Positions 1 through 8,710 of a stretch of DNA of 64,000 bases are shown piece by piece. The notes beneath the pieces were generated by a model. The model did no database searches, was not told where the DNA came from, and saw only the letters and a list, made by a program, of their open reading frames with translations. The first letter of the stretch is position 1, and each line of letters begins with the position of its first letter. A program made the position numbers and the translations under genes. Source of the stretch: Mycolicibacterium hippocampi (GTDB lineage: Bacteria > Actinomycetota > Actinomycetes > Mycobacteriales > Mycobacteriaceae); assembly GCF_010723735.1 (NCBI RefSeq), contig NZ_BLLB01000002.1, positions 930,001 through 994,000 on the forward strand, in the 5' to 3' direction.

Positions 1-120
1 GGCAGCACTGCGGCATACAGCCCCAGCAGCGGTGAGGTTGTCGGTCCTAACGGTGTCGGGTATCAACGTCAGTAACTCGAGCAAGTCAGGAGACGACGGA
101 TGGAAGGAGATGCCGGCACC
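1..120 (+). pseudogene. C-terminal remnant of an mceF gene
   Basis: The first 75 bases read in frame as a short tail (YSPSSGEVVGPNGVGY) that closely matches the C-terminus of the intact MceF encoded at 13123-14673. The frame then hits a stop at 73-75. The remaining homology (NSS..GDDGWKEM) continues in another frame to about base 115, so a one-base shift has broken the tail. This is either the end of a second mce1 operon lying upstream of the window or a stranded fragment; the window cannot tell which. The same tail is followed by a mas gene in both copies, so the two loci share ancestry. Confidence 0.8.
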
Positions 121-608
121 GGCCGGCCGAACCCACGGACGAGTCGCCAGCACCCTCCCCGAACGAAGAGGTGTCTCGGCCCGATCATTGGCGCGCTGGA
201 CGAGATAGCCGCCCACAACCCCGCGACACTCGCACGCTCGAATGAACCGGCGTTGCAGGCGGCCAAGGAGTGCGGGCGGCAACGCATATGCCAGGCACCG
301 CAGCCATGACCGCCAGCCAGTCGAAGATCCGCGAGTGTTCGACGGGCGACTTCGGCGTGCAGGCCGGACTCTTCGCCAGTGTGATCGCCGAGGCCTGCGA
401 GGCGGCCACTGCTACCGTGGCGGTCGACGAACTGCGGGCGGCTGTCGACCGGCACAACGACGACGGAATTGATGTGCTCGTGCCGGTGCGGGTCGAGATC
501 ACTGATGCCGACGCCGCCGACCAGCAGCTCGGGTACCGATTGCGGGCGTCGATGCCCGAGGACGAGTGCCAGCACCGAATCGCCAGGCTGGATCAGGACA
601 TCTTGTGA
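100..608 (+). pseudogene. Decayed Mce-associated membrane protein (mas1A/Rv0175-like)
   Basis: This is a broken relative of the intact gene at 14670-15299. One frame gives an N-terminal part ending ALQAAKEC near 270. A second frame gives the C-terminal part (KIRECSTGDFG, then RAAVDRHNDDGIDVLV and QQLGYRLR), which matches the intact protein almost position by position. The two parts are out of frame at about 270. The spacing from the start to the KEC motif is about 150 bases shorter than in the intact copy, and the transmembrane segment falls in the lost part. The stop at 606-608 overlaps the GTG of the next gene, so the old operon structure is preserved even though this gene is dead. Confidence 0.8.
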
Positions 609-1591
609 CGGCCACGCTCGCCATCAAACCGCACTCCACGGCCGACGTCCCGACACGGGACGCGCGGCTGGCATCGTGGGCCGCCCGTGCGGGCGCTTTT
701 GCGGTGGACACCCTGCCCGGTGCCGGGATCGTCACTACGATGGCGCTGCTGGCGCTGGCCACACCCGCGGACAGCTGGGCGCGCTGGGTCTTCACCGCCG
801 TCGCCGCGCTGACCCTGTTCGCGATGGCGGTCAACCGGCTGGTGCTGCCCGTGGCCACCGGATGGACGTTGGGGCGTGCCTTGTTCGGTATCGCCGTGCG
901 CCGCGGTGACGCCGACCTTTCCGTCGGCGTCCTGCGGTTGACCCTGCGGGAGCTCGCTCACCTGCTGGACACACTGGTCCTGCTGGTCGGCTGGCTGTGG
1001 CCGCTGTGGGACCGGCGCCGCCGAACGTTCGCCGACCTGCTGGCACGCACCGACGTACCACGCGTCGGGCGTCCGGAACGGAACGTGCGCCGACTCGTGG
1101 CGTGGCTCCTGATCGCGGCAGCGGTACTGTGCCTGGCGGCGGTGGGTCTCAATTACGCGGTGATCTACCGCCACGAGCGTGCAGTGGACCAGGCGCGGCT
1201 GCAGATCGCGGAGCAGGGACCCCGGATCGTCGAGGAGATGCTCAGCTACGGGGTGGATACCCTGCCTGAGGACTTTGCTCGAGCGCAGACGTTGACCACC
1301 GACGAGTACCGGCCGCAGCTGATCGCCCAACAACAGGCCGTGCAAAACGGTGAAGCGACCACGAACGAGTACTGGGCGGTGCGCAGTGCAGTCCTGACCA
1401 TGCCCGAGGTGACCCCGCAGGAGGGGTCGATGCTGCTGGCGATGCAGGGCCAGCGCGGGACGAATGCCGAGGACCTCAAGTTCATCACCGCCACAGTTCG
1501 GGTGGACTTCGACAAGTCGCCGGACGGGCAGTGGAAGGTCGCCAACCTGACCGTGCTGAAGAAGCCTCTGATGAATCAGGCCGGCCAGTGA
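605..1591 (+). CDS. Mce-associated RDD-family membrane protein (Rv0176-like)
   Basis: A 328-residue protein starting at GTG 605, which overlaps the upstream stop as GTGA. Residues about 20-150 form an RDD-type membrane domain (RLASWAARAGAFAVDTLPG, then two hydrophobic stretches and the charged WDRRRRTFADLLA). A further membrane span lies near residues 163-185. The last 150 residues form an extracytoplasmic region of the kind found in Mce-associated proteins. In mycobacteria such genes follow mce1F and are thought to support assembly or stability of the Mce lipid importer. Here it sits behind a decayed mceF tail, about 3 kb upstream of the intact mce operon. A more distal in-frame ATG start at 566 is rejected because it lies inside the preceding reading frame. 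Confidence 0.85.
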   Translation: MTATLAIKPHSTADVPTRDARLASWAARAGAFAVDTLPGAGIVTTMALLALATPADSWARWVFTAVAALTLFAMAVNRLVLPVATGWTLGRALFGIAVRRGDADLSVGVLRLTLRELAHLLDTLVLLVGWLWPLWDRRRRTFADLLARTDVPRVGRPERNVRRLVAWLLIAAAVLCLAAVGLNYAVIYRHERAVDQARLQIAEQGPRIVEEMLSYGVDTLPEDFARAQTLTTDEYRPQLIAQQQAVQNGEATTNEYWAVRSAVLTMPEVTPQEGSMLLAMQGQRGTNAEDLKFITATVRVDFDKSPDGQWKVANLTVLKKPLMNQAGQ

Positions 1592-2169
1592 GCCCGCTTC
1601 GCAGGTTCGACGAGTCCGCGGATACCAGAGCCGCGCAACCATTACTCCGTCCTGACTACTTCCACGTCGAGCCCAAACCGCCTCGGCGATGGGGGCTGCC
1701 GCTGGTGGCCGCCGTGGCCGCCGTTTTGGTGACGGCTGCGGTCGCGGCGAGCAGCTTGATGCTGGTGCGGCACGAGGCCGATCGGCGGGCCGCACTCGAC
1801 GATGCCGCGGCGCTAGGATATGCGCGCGAGTTCATGACTATGTACATGTCGCTGGACCCATTCAACGCCAACGCCTACGCCGACCGCATCCTCGCGCAGG
1901 GTACGGGAGAGTTCGCCAGGATCTTCAAGGAGCGGCTGGACGCCATCTTGATCCAGGTGGCGCGGTCGGAGCCCTCGACCGGGACGGTGCTCGAGGCCGG
2001 AGTGGAGCGGTGGCATGACGACGGGAGTGCTGACGTGCTGCTCGCGACGAAGGTCACCTCGACAACGCCAGACGGGAAGTCGACGATCGAGAGCGGAAGC
2101 CGCTGGGTCGCAACGACGATCAAGGAGGGACAGCAGTGGAAGATCAGCAACCTCATACAGGTGATCTGA
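1588..2169 (+). CDS. Mce-associated membrane protein (Rv0177-like)
   Basis: A 193-residue single-pass protein with GTG start at 1588 overlapping the previous stop (GTGA). A cytoplasmic N-terminus of about 30 residues is followed by a hydrophobic span (about 33-56, alanine/valine rich) and an extracytoplasmic domain with the alternating pattern of the mas/nuclear-transport-factor-like fold. Its end (QQWKISNLIQVI) resembles the ends of other mas proteins. It lies third in the mas cluster and overlaps the next gene by 34 bases, which implies tight coupling. The role in Mce transport is inferred from gene order and family; no catalytic motif is visible. Confidence 0.8.
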   Translation: MSPLRRFDESADTRAAQPLLRPDYFHVEPKPPRRWGLPLVAAVAAVLVTAAVAASSLMLVRHEADRRAALDDAAALGYAREFMTMYMSLDPFNANAYADRILAQGTGEFARIFKERLDAILIQVARSEPSTGTVLEAGVERWHDDGSADVLLATKVTSTTPDGKSTIESGSRWVATTIKEGQQWKISNLIQVI

Positions 2170-3026
2170 CCGCCGAGGACGCCGCTGCGGCCAGCGGCGC
2201 CGCGCCCGAGGCTGCGCCGAAGCAGCACCGTCGGGGCATTTTCCGGCGACGTCGGGATCTCGATGCGGCCGGGAAATCCGCAGTGGTGCCGACCGAGACG
2301 GACGATCCGGTACCCCGGGACAAGCCGAAGACGCCCGTCGGTAAAGGTGCTCGGGGACCGAGAACCGTCGTGAAACAGCAGGATTCCGGCAGTGCCGCGG
2401 TGGACGGCCCCGCCAAGGATGCCGGCACAGAACCTTCCGAAGTCGGCGAGGCCCCTGCCGAGCAGGTCACGCGCGTTGCGCACCGGCCTGCAGGCAAGCG
2501 CCTGATGGTCGCCGCTGTCGCCGCTTCGGTGCTGTTCGTCGGTGGAGGTGCGTTCGCAGGCGCGATGGCACAGCCGTACCTGGCCGAGCGCGCGCTTGTA
2601 GACACGAAACTCGACATTGCGCGTACCGCCGCAAAGGCGATCACCACACTGTGGACGTACACGCCTGATGACATGGGCACGCTCGCCGCCCGAGCGTCCC
2701 GCTATCTCGGCGGGGACTTCGCCGAGGAGTACCGCCGCTACATCGACGCGATCGTTGAACCCAACAAGCAGGCGCAGGTCACCAACACCACAGAAGTGAA
2801 GGGAGCCGCAGTCGAATCCGTTGCGTCGCCTGGAGTCTCGTCCGGGCCCCCCCCGGAGGCGACCGCGCTCGTCTACACCAACTCGGTGGCGACGAGCCCG
2901 GTGACCAAGAACATCCCGTCGCTGCGCTACCTGTCCTACCGGCTGACGCTGCAGCGTGACGGTAGTGAGTGGCTAATCACCCGCATGACCACCGTGACAT
3001 CGTTCGATCTGACGCCGCAGCTGTAG
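2136..3026 (+). CDS. Mce-associated membrane protein (Rv0178-like)
   Basis: A 296-residue protein starting at GTG 2136, preceded by a strong Shine-Dalgarno sequence (AAGGAGG at 2122-2128), which decides this start inside the previous gene. The first 120 residues are charged, proline/lysine rich and probably disordered. A membrane span lies at about 127-147 (VAAVAASVLFVGGGAFAGA). The remaining part is an extracytoplasmic mas-type domain with the pattern LSYRLTLQRDGSEWLITRM. The N-terminal extension is longer than in the usual Rv0178 type. It is the last gene of this mas group, and IS debris follows directly downstream. Confidence 0.8.
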   Translation: MEDQQPHTGDLTAEDAAAASGAAPEAAPKQHRRGIFRRRRDLDAAGKSAVVPTETDDPVPRDKPKTPVGKGARGPRTVVKQQDSGSAAVDGPAKDAGTEPSEVGEAPAEQVTRVAHRPAGKRLMVAAVAASVLFVGGGAFAGAMAQPYLAERALVDTKLDIARTAAKAITTLWTYTPDDMGTLAARASRYLGGDFAEEYRRYIDAIVEPNKQAQVTNTTEVKGAAVESVASPGVSSGPPPEATALVYTNSVATSPVTKNIPSLRYLSYRLTLQRDGSEWLITRMTTVTSFDLTPQL

Positions 3027-3074
3027 CATCGCCGCGGCTTTTCCGTCGCCGGCTACCCACGCGGTGATCTGGTC

Positions 3075-3335
3075 TTAGAACCCCGACAGCTGTTCCCACG
3101 CCGCGCCGTGGCCATCTGGGCGTACCGCATCGGCGACTGCCCCGATCAACCCGTCGTCGACAGCCTCGACGCCATCGCCGCGGTGCACACCAGCTCCCTG
3201 CGCGGTCTCGATGTAACGGCGCACGGTTTGCGGTCCGCTCCGCAACGCGCGGCGATCGTGCGGTAGCCCCGGCAGCCCGGCAGCCCGGCAACCCGGCCAC
3301 ACCCGCAGCACACGTCCCTGATCTCGCCATCCCCT
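3075..3335 (-). pseudogene. IS21-family IstA-like transposase fragment
   Basis: Read on the minus strand, pieces in two frames give EIRDV...GYRTIAARCGADRK and then TVRRYIETAQGAGV...DGLIGAVADAVRP.GHGAAWE. This is the N-terminal helix-turn-helix region of actinobacterial IS21-type IstA proteins. A one-base deletion after the ADRK codons and a slipped CGGCAGCC-type repeat upstream break the frame. Only about 85 codons remain, with no catalytic domain. It marks an old insertion between the mas cluster and the mce operon. Confidence 0.6.
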
Positions 3336-3569
3336 GGCCCAGACGAGAACACTGGTCTGCCGTCCGGACGACGCTGTCACGCGGAGGCCGGACACCGCGC
3401 CCGTTCCTGCGAAGACCGCCCGCAGCATCCCACCGGAAATTTCATGCGGTTGCTGACGCACTCAGCAAGCGGCCCCGGAAAGCTCGGCTGGAGAACACCG
3501 GCGGAAGTGCGAGCCGATCAACAACGCTCGCGATCACGACAAATTGCGACCGCAGGTTTGAATCCGCCT

Positions 3570-3968
3570 TAGTTCTTAGGGCACCGCGATCGGCGTGGAA
3601 GATGACCTTCCTGGGCAGCATCCCGCGCATCGTCATCGACAGCGCGGTGCGCAGGTGATCCTCCACGGCCCAGCGCAGAACTCGCCGTGAGCAGCCGTTA
3701 CGGACCGCGCACAGGTTGGCTAGCTCGCCTTCGTCGGTGGTCAAATAGGTGATCTCCGATGTCCAGACTCTGTCGAATTCGCCGCGGTCAACCCCAGGGC
3801 ACCCAGTCCTTGTGTCGGTGTACGTCCCGGGAGATCACCGTGGTGACCAGGGTGAAGCCGTGCGCCGTATACCGGATCGGAGGCGTCGTGAAACTGCGCG
3901 ACCTTCGCGTCGATCGCTGCGCGGCGCTGGCGGGACGGCGACGGCCCGCCGCCTGCGCCGTACGCCAC
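3570..3968 (-). pseudogene. IS3-family transposase (OrfB) remnant
   Basis: The minus strand encodes, in more than one frame, AIDAKVAQFHDASD.VYGA near 3900 and then RVWTSEITYLTTDEGE...LCAVRNGCSRRVLRWAVEDHLRT...KVIFHADRGA. These are the N-terminal part and the integrase core of an IS3-family OrfB. The usual first acidic residue in TSDITYL is replaced by E, several frameshifts are present, and the C-terminal part with the last acidic residue is missing. The copy cannot be active. Confidence 0.65.
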
Positions 3969-3999
3969 GTGCTGGACCCAGACCGCGATACCCTCTCAC

Positions 4000-4772
4000 A
4001 GTGCTACTTCTAACAGTCCGCTCATGCGGATCACCGCGAACTCGGCCTCTTGCGGTTTCCCGACACGGGAACGTCCTCCCCGCAGGGCCAGCAGTCCCGC
4101 GATCAGATGTCCACCTCCACGGGTAAACCTCCGGTGCCGTACGCGAGGGGCCTTCAGGGAAGCCTTCGCCGGCGGGTTCCCAGTGCCGTCGGCCGGCAGT
4201 GTCCCCAAGGGCACCATCCTCTCCTGCGGCGAGAACGACCAATGCACCGAAGTCGAGGACTTTCGTCGTGGGCACCCCCGATCGTCAGCTACCCCTCATC
4301 GACTCGCCCGCTAGACAGGTCGGCCGAGGATTCTGTAGCGCTGACAGCGTCGGGCAAATCGGCGCGGCACTCCCACTTGACCGGAAGTCAACGAACTTCA
4401 TCGAGAAGCTGGCCTCTCGCAGTGCCTCACGGCACCGGATATCTGGACCACGTAGCTGCAGGCTCGGAGTCGATGCGCCGTGCTTTGTTGACGATGTCGA
4501 CAATTCCTATGCGCCAATGGTTCCGGCAATCTCAGCACGAGACTATCCTGCGACGGAGTCTTCGCTGGGGCGTACTTAAAGCGGCTCTTGTATTTACTGA
4601 TCCGCGCGGCCACGATCGGGTACAGTCCGGTGAGCCGCCTCACTACCAACCGGTAGGGTGGCCGCAGATCACAACCCCTGACGTGCCGGAAAGGTAAGGA
4701 CGTGCGACATGCTCCGCTGTTACGCCGCATTTGTGGCGATGCCGTCCTCGGTCAGATCATGAGGCCCCGCCG
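4000..4772. other. Unassigned region upstream of the mce operon
   Basis: No reading frame here has recognisable homology, and frames on both strands show poor codon structure. The stretch lies between IS3 debris and yrbEA, so it should hold the mce promoter, but no convincing -35/-10 pair was found. The neighbours usual in tuberculosis-type mce1 loci, a GntR-type mce1R and fadD5, are absent from this position. Confidence 0.5.
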
Positions 4773-5573
4773 GTGATATCTCAGAAATCGGGCCTCTTCG
4801 ACTACGCCCGCGACCAGGCAAAACCGGGCATGGAAGCGGTTGGCGGCTTCGTGAAGATGTGCGTCCTCACGGGCAAGGCATTGTTCCGTACGCCCTTCCA
4901 GACGCGCGAGTTCATCCTTCAGGCCTGGTTCCTGATGCGGGTGGCATTCCTGCCTACCGTTGCGGTCGCCATCCCGCTGACGGTGCTCATCATCTTCACA
5001 CTCAACATCCTCTTGGCTGAGTTCGGCGCCGCCGATGTCTCCGGCGCCGGTGCTGCGCTGGGTGCGGTCACCCAGCTCGGACCGCTGGTCACCGTTCTTG
5101 TGGTCGCGGGAGCTGGGTCCACCGCGATCTGTGCTGACATCGGCGCCAGGACCATCCGTGAGGAGATCGACGCCCTGGAAGTTCTCGGCATTGACCCCAT
5201 CCACCGGCTCGTCGTTCCGCGGGTGATCGCATCGACGTTCGTTGCCTTTCTGCTCAACGGAGCGGTAATCACTATCGGCCTGGTCGGGGGCTTCGTGTTC
5301 GGCGTCTACATCCAGAACATCTCAGCGGGCGCATACGTGTCGACACTGACCCTGGTCACTGGGTTGCCGGAGGTGATCATATCGATCGTCAAAGCGCTGA
5401 CATTCGGCTTGATCGCCGGATTGGTCGGCTGCTACCGCGGTCTCACGGTTTCTGGCGGCGCCAAGGGCGTGGGCACCGCGGTCAACGAGACCCTCGTGCT
5501 TTGTGTCATCGCGCTCTTCGCTGTCAACGTCGTCATGACCACGATCGGCGTTCGATTCGGAACCGGTGGCTGA
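4773..5573 (+). CDS. yrbE1A: Mce permease subunit YrbE1A
   Basis: A 266-residue membrane permease of the MlaE/YrbE family, one of the two membrane subunits of the Mce ABC-type lipid importer. Five or so hydrophobic spans are visible. The family signature REEIDALEVLGIDPIHRLVVPRV occurs mid-protein. As I remember them, long stretches match YrbE1A of mycobacterial mce1. GTG 4773 is chosen because the protein then begins shortly before the conserved GMEAVGGFVKMCVLTGKALF region; an in-frame start at 4731 would add unrelated residues. It opens the eight-gene transport operon. No MceG ATPase is encoded in the window. Confidence 0.93.
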   Translation: MISQKSGLFDYARDQAKPGMEAVGGFVKMCVLTGKALFRTPFQTREFILQAWFLMRVAFLPTVAVAIPLTVLIIFTLNILLAEFGAADVSGAGAALGAVTQLGPLVTVLVVAGAGSTAICADIGARTIREEIDALEVLGIDPIHRLVVPRVIASTFVAFLLNGAVITIGLVGGFVFGVYIQNISAGAYVSTLTLVTGLPEVIISIVKALTFGLIAGLVGCYRGLTVSGGAKGVGTAVNETLVLCVIALFAVNVVMTTIGVRFGTGG

Positions 5574-5574
5574 C

Positions 5575-6456
5575 ATGGGTGCATCCACCAACACCGGCAC
5601 GGTGCTGCGTCAGCGCTTCCCGCGCAGCTACGGCCGCGCCCAGAAGGTCGTCGCCGCACCTGCGCGCGGACTGGACGGTGTCGGCCAGATCGCCTGGTTT
5701 GTGGTCACCGCGGTCGGGTCGATCGGCCACGCCGTACGGTCCTACCGCAAGGAAATGCTGCGTCTGATCGCCGAGATCGGAATGGGAACCGGCGCGATGG
5801 CAGTGATCGGCGGCACGGTGGCGATTGTCGGGTTCGTCACCCTCTCGGGCGGCTCGCTTATCGCGATCCAGGGCTTTGCCTCGCTGGGCAACATCGGTGT
5901 CGAAGCTTTCACCGGGTTCTTCGCCGCACTGGTCAACGTGCGTATCGCCGCACCCGTGGTGGCCGGTGTGGCGCTTGCCGCAACCGTCGGCGCTGGCGCC
6001 ACCGCCCAGTTGGGCGCCATGCGTATCAGTGAAGAGATCGACGCACTGGAGGTCATGGGCATCAAGTCCATCTCGTATCTGGTTTCGACGCGGGTCCTGG
6101 CGGGCTTCGTGGTGATCATCCCGCTCTACGCAATGGCGATCATCATGTCGTTCCTATCCGCGCAAGTGACCACGACGCTGTTCTACGGCCAGTCGACCGG
6201 AACCTACGAACACTACTTCCGCACTTTCCTGCGCGCCGACGACGTCGGGTGGTCGTTCGTGCAAGCGGTGATCATCTCCGTGATCGTCATGCTCAACCAC
6301 TGCTATTACGGCTACAACGCCAGCGGTGGGCCGGTGGGCGTCGGCGAGGCCGTCGGTCGTTCGATGCGGGCCTCACTGATCGCGATCGTCCTTGTCGTCC
6401 TGTTCGCCTCACTGGCGCTTTACGGGACCGACCCCAACTTCAACCTGACGGTGTAG
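5575..6456 (+). CDS. yrbE1B: Mce permease subunit YrbE1B
   Basis: A 293-residue partner permease of the MlaE/YrbE family. It carries the matching signature SEEIDALEVMGIKSISYLVSTRV and about five or six membrane spans. ATG 5575 starts one base after the yrbEA stop; an upstream GTG at 5566 overlapping yrbEA is possible and would add three residues. With YrbE1A it would form the inner-membrane core that receives lipid from the MceA-F tunnel. mceA follows two bases after its stop. Confidence 0.93.
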   Translation: MGASTNTGTVLRQRFPRSYGRAQKVVAAPARGLDGVGQIAWFVVTAVGSIGHAVRSYRKEMLRLIAEIGMGTGAMAVIGGTVAIVGFVTLSGGSLIAIQGFASLGNIGVEAFTGFFAALVNVRIAAPVVAGVALAATVGAGATAQLGAMRISEEIDALEVMGIKSISYLVSTRVLAGFVVIIPLYAMAIIMSFLSAQVTTTLFYGQSTGTYEHYFRTFLRADDVGWSFVQAVIISVIVMLNHCYYGYNASGGPVGVGEAVGRSMRASLIAIVLVVLFASLALYGTDPNFNLTV

Positions 6457-6458
6457 CC

Positions 6459-7682
6459 ATGGCTGACCCGCGCTTCCCACTGAACAAGCCGCGCACGCCG
6501 CCGTACAAGCTAGCCGGCCTCGTACTTCTCCTCGTCTTTGGGCTGGTGGCCACGCTGGTGTGGTTCCAATTCCGCGGCGCCTTCACCCCTCGCGAACAGC
6601 TCACCCTAAGAGCCGCGCGCGCCGGCCTGGTGATGGACCCCGGATCCAAGGTTACCTACAACGGGGTCGAGATCGGCCGGGTCGCCGACGTCGTCGCCGT
6701 GAACGTGGGTGACCAGCCCGAGGCGATGATCACCCTCGATGTGGATCCGAAGTACATCGATCTGATTCCGGCCAACGTCGTTGCCGATGTCTCGGCGACC
6801 ACGGTGTTCGGCAACAAGTACGTATCGTTCACCACGCCCCCCGATCCGCAGTCCAAGCGCATCACGAGCAGTGACGTGATCGACGTGCGGAACGTGACTA
6901 CAGAGTTCAACACGCTGTTCGAGACCGTGGTGTCGGTGGCCGAAAAGGTCGACCCGGTGAAGCTGAATCAGACGCTCACCGCTTCGGCGCAGGCGCTCGA
7001 CGGGCTGGGTGACCGGTTCGGGGAGTCAATCATCGACGGAAACGCGATCTTGGCCGACATCAATCCACGGATGCCGCAGATCCGCCGTGACACCGAGGCC
7101 CTAGCTGACCTCGGTGATGTGTACGCCGCGGCCGCTCCCGACCTATTCGACGGGCTGGAGAACGCAGTCACCACCGCGCGCACCCTCAACGAGCAGCGCG
7201 GCAACCTCGATCAGGCCCTTATGGCCGCGGTCGGGTTCGGCAACGTCGGCGGGGATGTCCTGGAGCGCGGCGGCCCATATCTGGTGCGCGGCGTGGAAGA
7301 TCTGCTACCCACATCGGCCCTGCTCGACGAATACAGCCCGGCGCTGTTCTGCACCGTTCGCAACTACCACGACGTTGAACCGAAGGTCACAGACGCAGTC
7401 GGCGGCGCCAACGGCTACTCCCTCAACACCCGGTCAGCCCTCGTCGGCGCCGAGAACCCATATGTGTATCCGGACAATTTGCCGCGGGTGAATGCCAAGG
7501 GTGGACCGGAGGGTCGTCCGGGTTGCTGGCAGCCGGTGACGCGCGACCTGTGGCCGGCGCCGTACCTCGTGATGGACACCGGTGCCTCGATCGCCCCATA
7601 CAACCATTTTGAGCTGGGCCAGCCGCTCGCCACCGAGTACATCTGGGGTCGCCAGATTGGGGAGTACACGATCAATCCATGA
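6459..7682 (+). CDS. mce1A: Mce family protein MceA
   Basis: A 407-residue protein with a single N-terminal membrane anchor (about 17-38) and an MCE domain (about 47-125, RAGLVMDPGSKVTYNGVEIG...VFGNKYVSFTTP). A long helical region follows, which in the family builds the periplasmic lipid tunnel. ATG 6459 lies two bases after yrbE1B; the frame is open further upstream but that part overlaps yrbE1B. It is somewhat shorter than Mce1A of M. tuberculosis, lacking much of a C-terminal tail. The stop overlaps mceB as ATGA. The likely substrates are fatty or mycolic acids, by analogy with mce1. Confidence 0.92.
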   Translation: MADPRFPLNKPRTPPYKLAGLVLLLVFGLVATLVWFQFRGAFTPREQLTLRAARAGLVMDPGSKVTYNGVEIGRVADVVAVNVGDQPEAMITLDVDPKYIDLIPANVVADVSATTVFGNKYVSFTTPPDPQSKRITSSDVIDVRNVTTEFNTLFETVVSVAEKVDPVKLNQTLTASAQALDGLGDRFGESIIDGNAILADINPRMPQIRRDTEALADLGDVYAAAAPDLFDGLENAVTTARTLNEQRGNLDQALMAAVGFGNVGGDVLERGGPYLVRGVEDLLPTSALLDEYSPALFCTVRNYHDVEPKVTDAVGGANGYSLNTRSALVGAENPYVYPDNLPRVNAKGGPEGRPGCWQPVTRDLWPAPYLVMDTGASIAPYNHFELGQPLATEYIWGRQIGEYTINP

Positions 7683-8710
7683 AAATCACAGGTACTGCGA
7701 TCAAGTTGGGCGCCTTTTCTCTTGTTCTGCTGCTTTTCACTGCGGTGATCATTGTGGTGTTCGGGCAGCTGCGCTTTGACCGCACGACCGGATATTCGGC
7801 CATCTTCAGCAACGCCAGTGGTCTGCGCTCTGGACAATTCGTCCGAGCGGCCGGCGTGGAGGTCGGCAAGGTCTCCAAGGTCGCGCTACTGGACGGGGGT
7901 ACCCGAGTGAAGGTCGATTTCGAAGTGGACAGGGAGTTGCCGCTGTTCGACGAGACCACCGCCTCGGTGCGATACCTCAACCTGATCGGCGACCGCTACC
8001 TGGAGCTCAAGCGAGGCGACAGCGACCGACGGATGGCCGGCGGTGGCATCATCCCCTTGGAGCGTACCGAGCCCGCGCTCGACCTCGACGCGCTGATCGG
8101 CGGCTTCCGCCCCCTTTTCCGGGCGCTCGATCCCGAGAAGGTCAACAACATCGCCCAGTCGATCATCACGATTTTCCAGGGCCAGGGCGGCACCATAACA
8201 GACATTCTGGATCAGACAGCGTCGCTGACCGCGGCCCTGGCCGACAGAGACCAGGTGATCGGTGAGGTGATCCGCAACCTCAACACCGTGCTCGACACCA
8301 CGGTCCGCCACCAGCAGCAGTTCGACGAGACGCTGGTGAACTTCGAAGAACTGATCGCCGGGCTGAAGAACCGCGCCGACCCAATCGCGACGTCTGTTGG
8401 TGACATCAGCGACGCCGCCGGCACGGTCGCCGACCTGCTGTCGGACAATCGACCGCTGCTACAGGACTCTGTCGGCTACCTCGAGGCCACCCTGCAACCT
8501 CTCATCGATCGGAAGGCACAGCTAAATGACCTCCTGATCAAGCTGCCCGACGCGCTGAAGATCGTCGGACGGGCCGGCGGCATCTACGGCGACTTCTTTA
8601 ACTTTTACCTTTGCGACATCTCGCTGCAGCTTAACGGTCTACAGCCCGGCGGGCCGGTCCGCACGGTGAACATCACCAAGCAGCCCTCGGGGAGGTGCAC
8701 AGCGCAATGA
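7679..8710 (+). CDS. mce1B: Mce family protein MceB
   Basis: A 343-residue MCE protein. The membrane anchor is at residues 8-29 and the MCE domain at about 38-112 (ASGLRSGQFVRAAGVEVGKV...YLNLIGDRYLELKRG). A helical domain follows, ending with a cysteine-containing segment (FYLCDISLQLNG). It starts at ATG 7679 inside the mceA stop (ATGA) and ends in an ATGA overlap with mceC, so translation is coupled on both sides. It is one of six subunits expected to form a heterohexameric periplasmic channel. Confidence 0.92.
   Translation: MKITGTAIKLGAFSLVLLLFTAVIIVVFGQLRFDRTTGYSAIFSNASGLRSGQFVRAAGVEVGKVSKVALLDGGTRVKVDFEVDRELPLFDETTASVRYLNLIGDRYLELKRGDSDRRMAGGGIIPLERTEPALDLDALIGGFRPLFRALDPEKVNNIAQSIITIFQGQGGTITDILDQTASLTAALADRDQVIGEVIRNLNTVLDTTVRHQQQFDETLVNFEELIAGLKNRADPIATSVGDISDAAGTVADLLSDNRPLLQDSVGYLEATLQPLIDRKAQLNDLLIKLPDALKIVGRAGGIYGDFFNFYLCDISLQLNGLQPGGPVRTVNITKQPSGRCTAQ

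Noticed and set aside
593-1795. 400-codon minus-strand frame opposite the mas genes
   Set aside because: Low-complexity arginine/proline composition with no family features; it is the shadow of the plus-strand mas genes, which have coupled starts and clear domains.
3835-4275. Minus-strand frames as further IS transposase pieces
   Set aside because: Arginine-rich sequence with no recognisable transposase motif; left unassigned.
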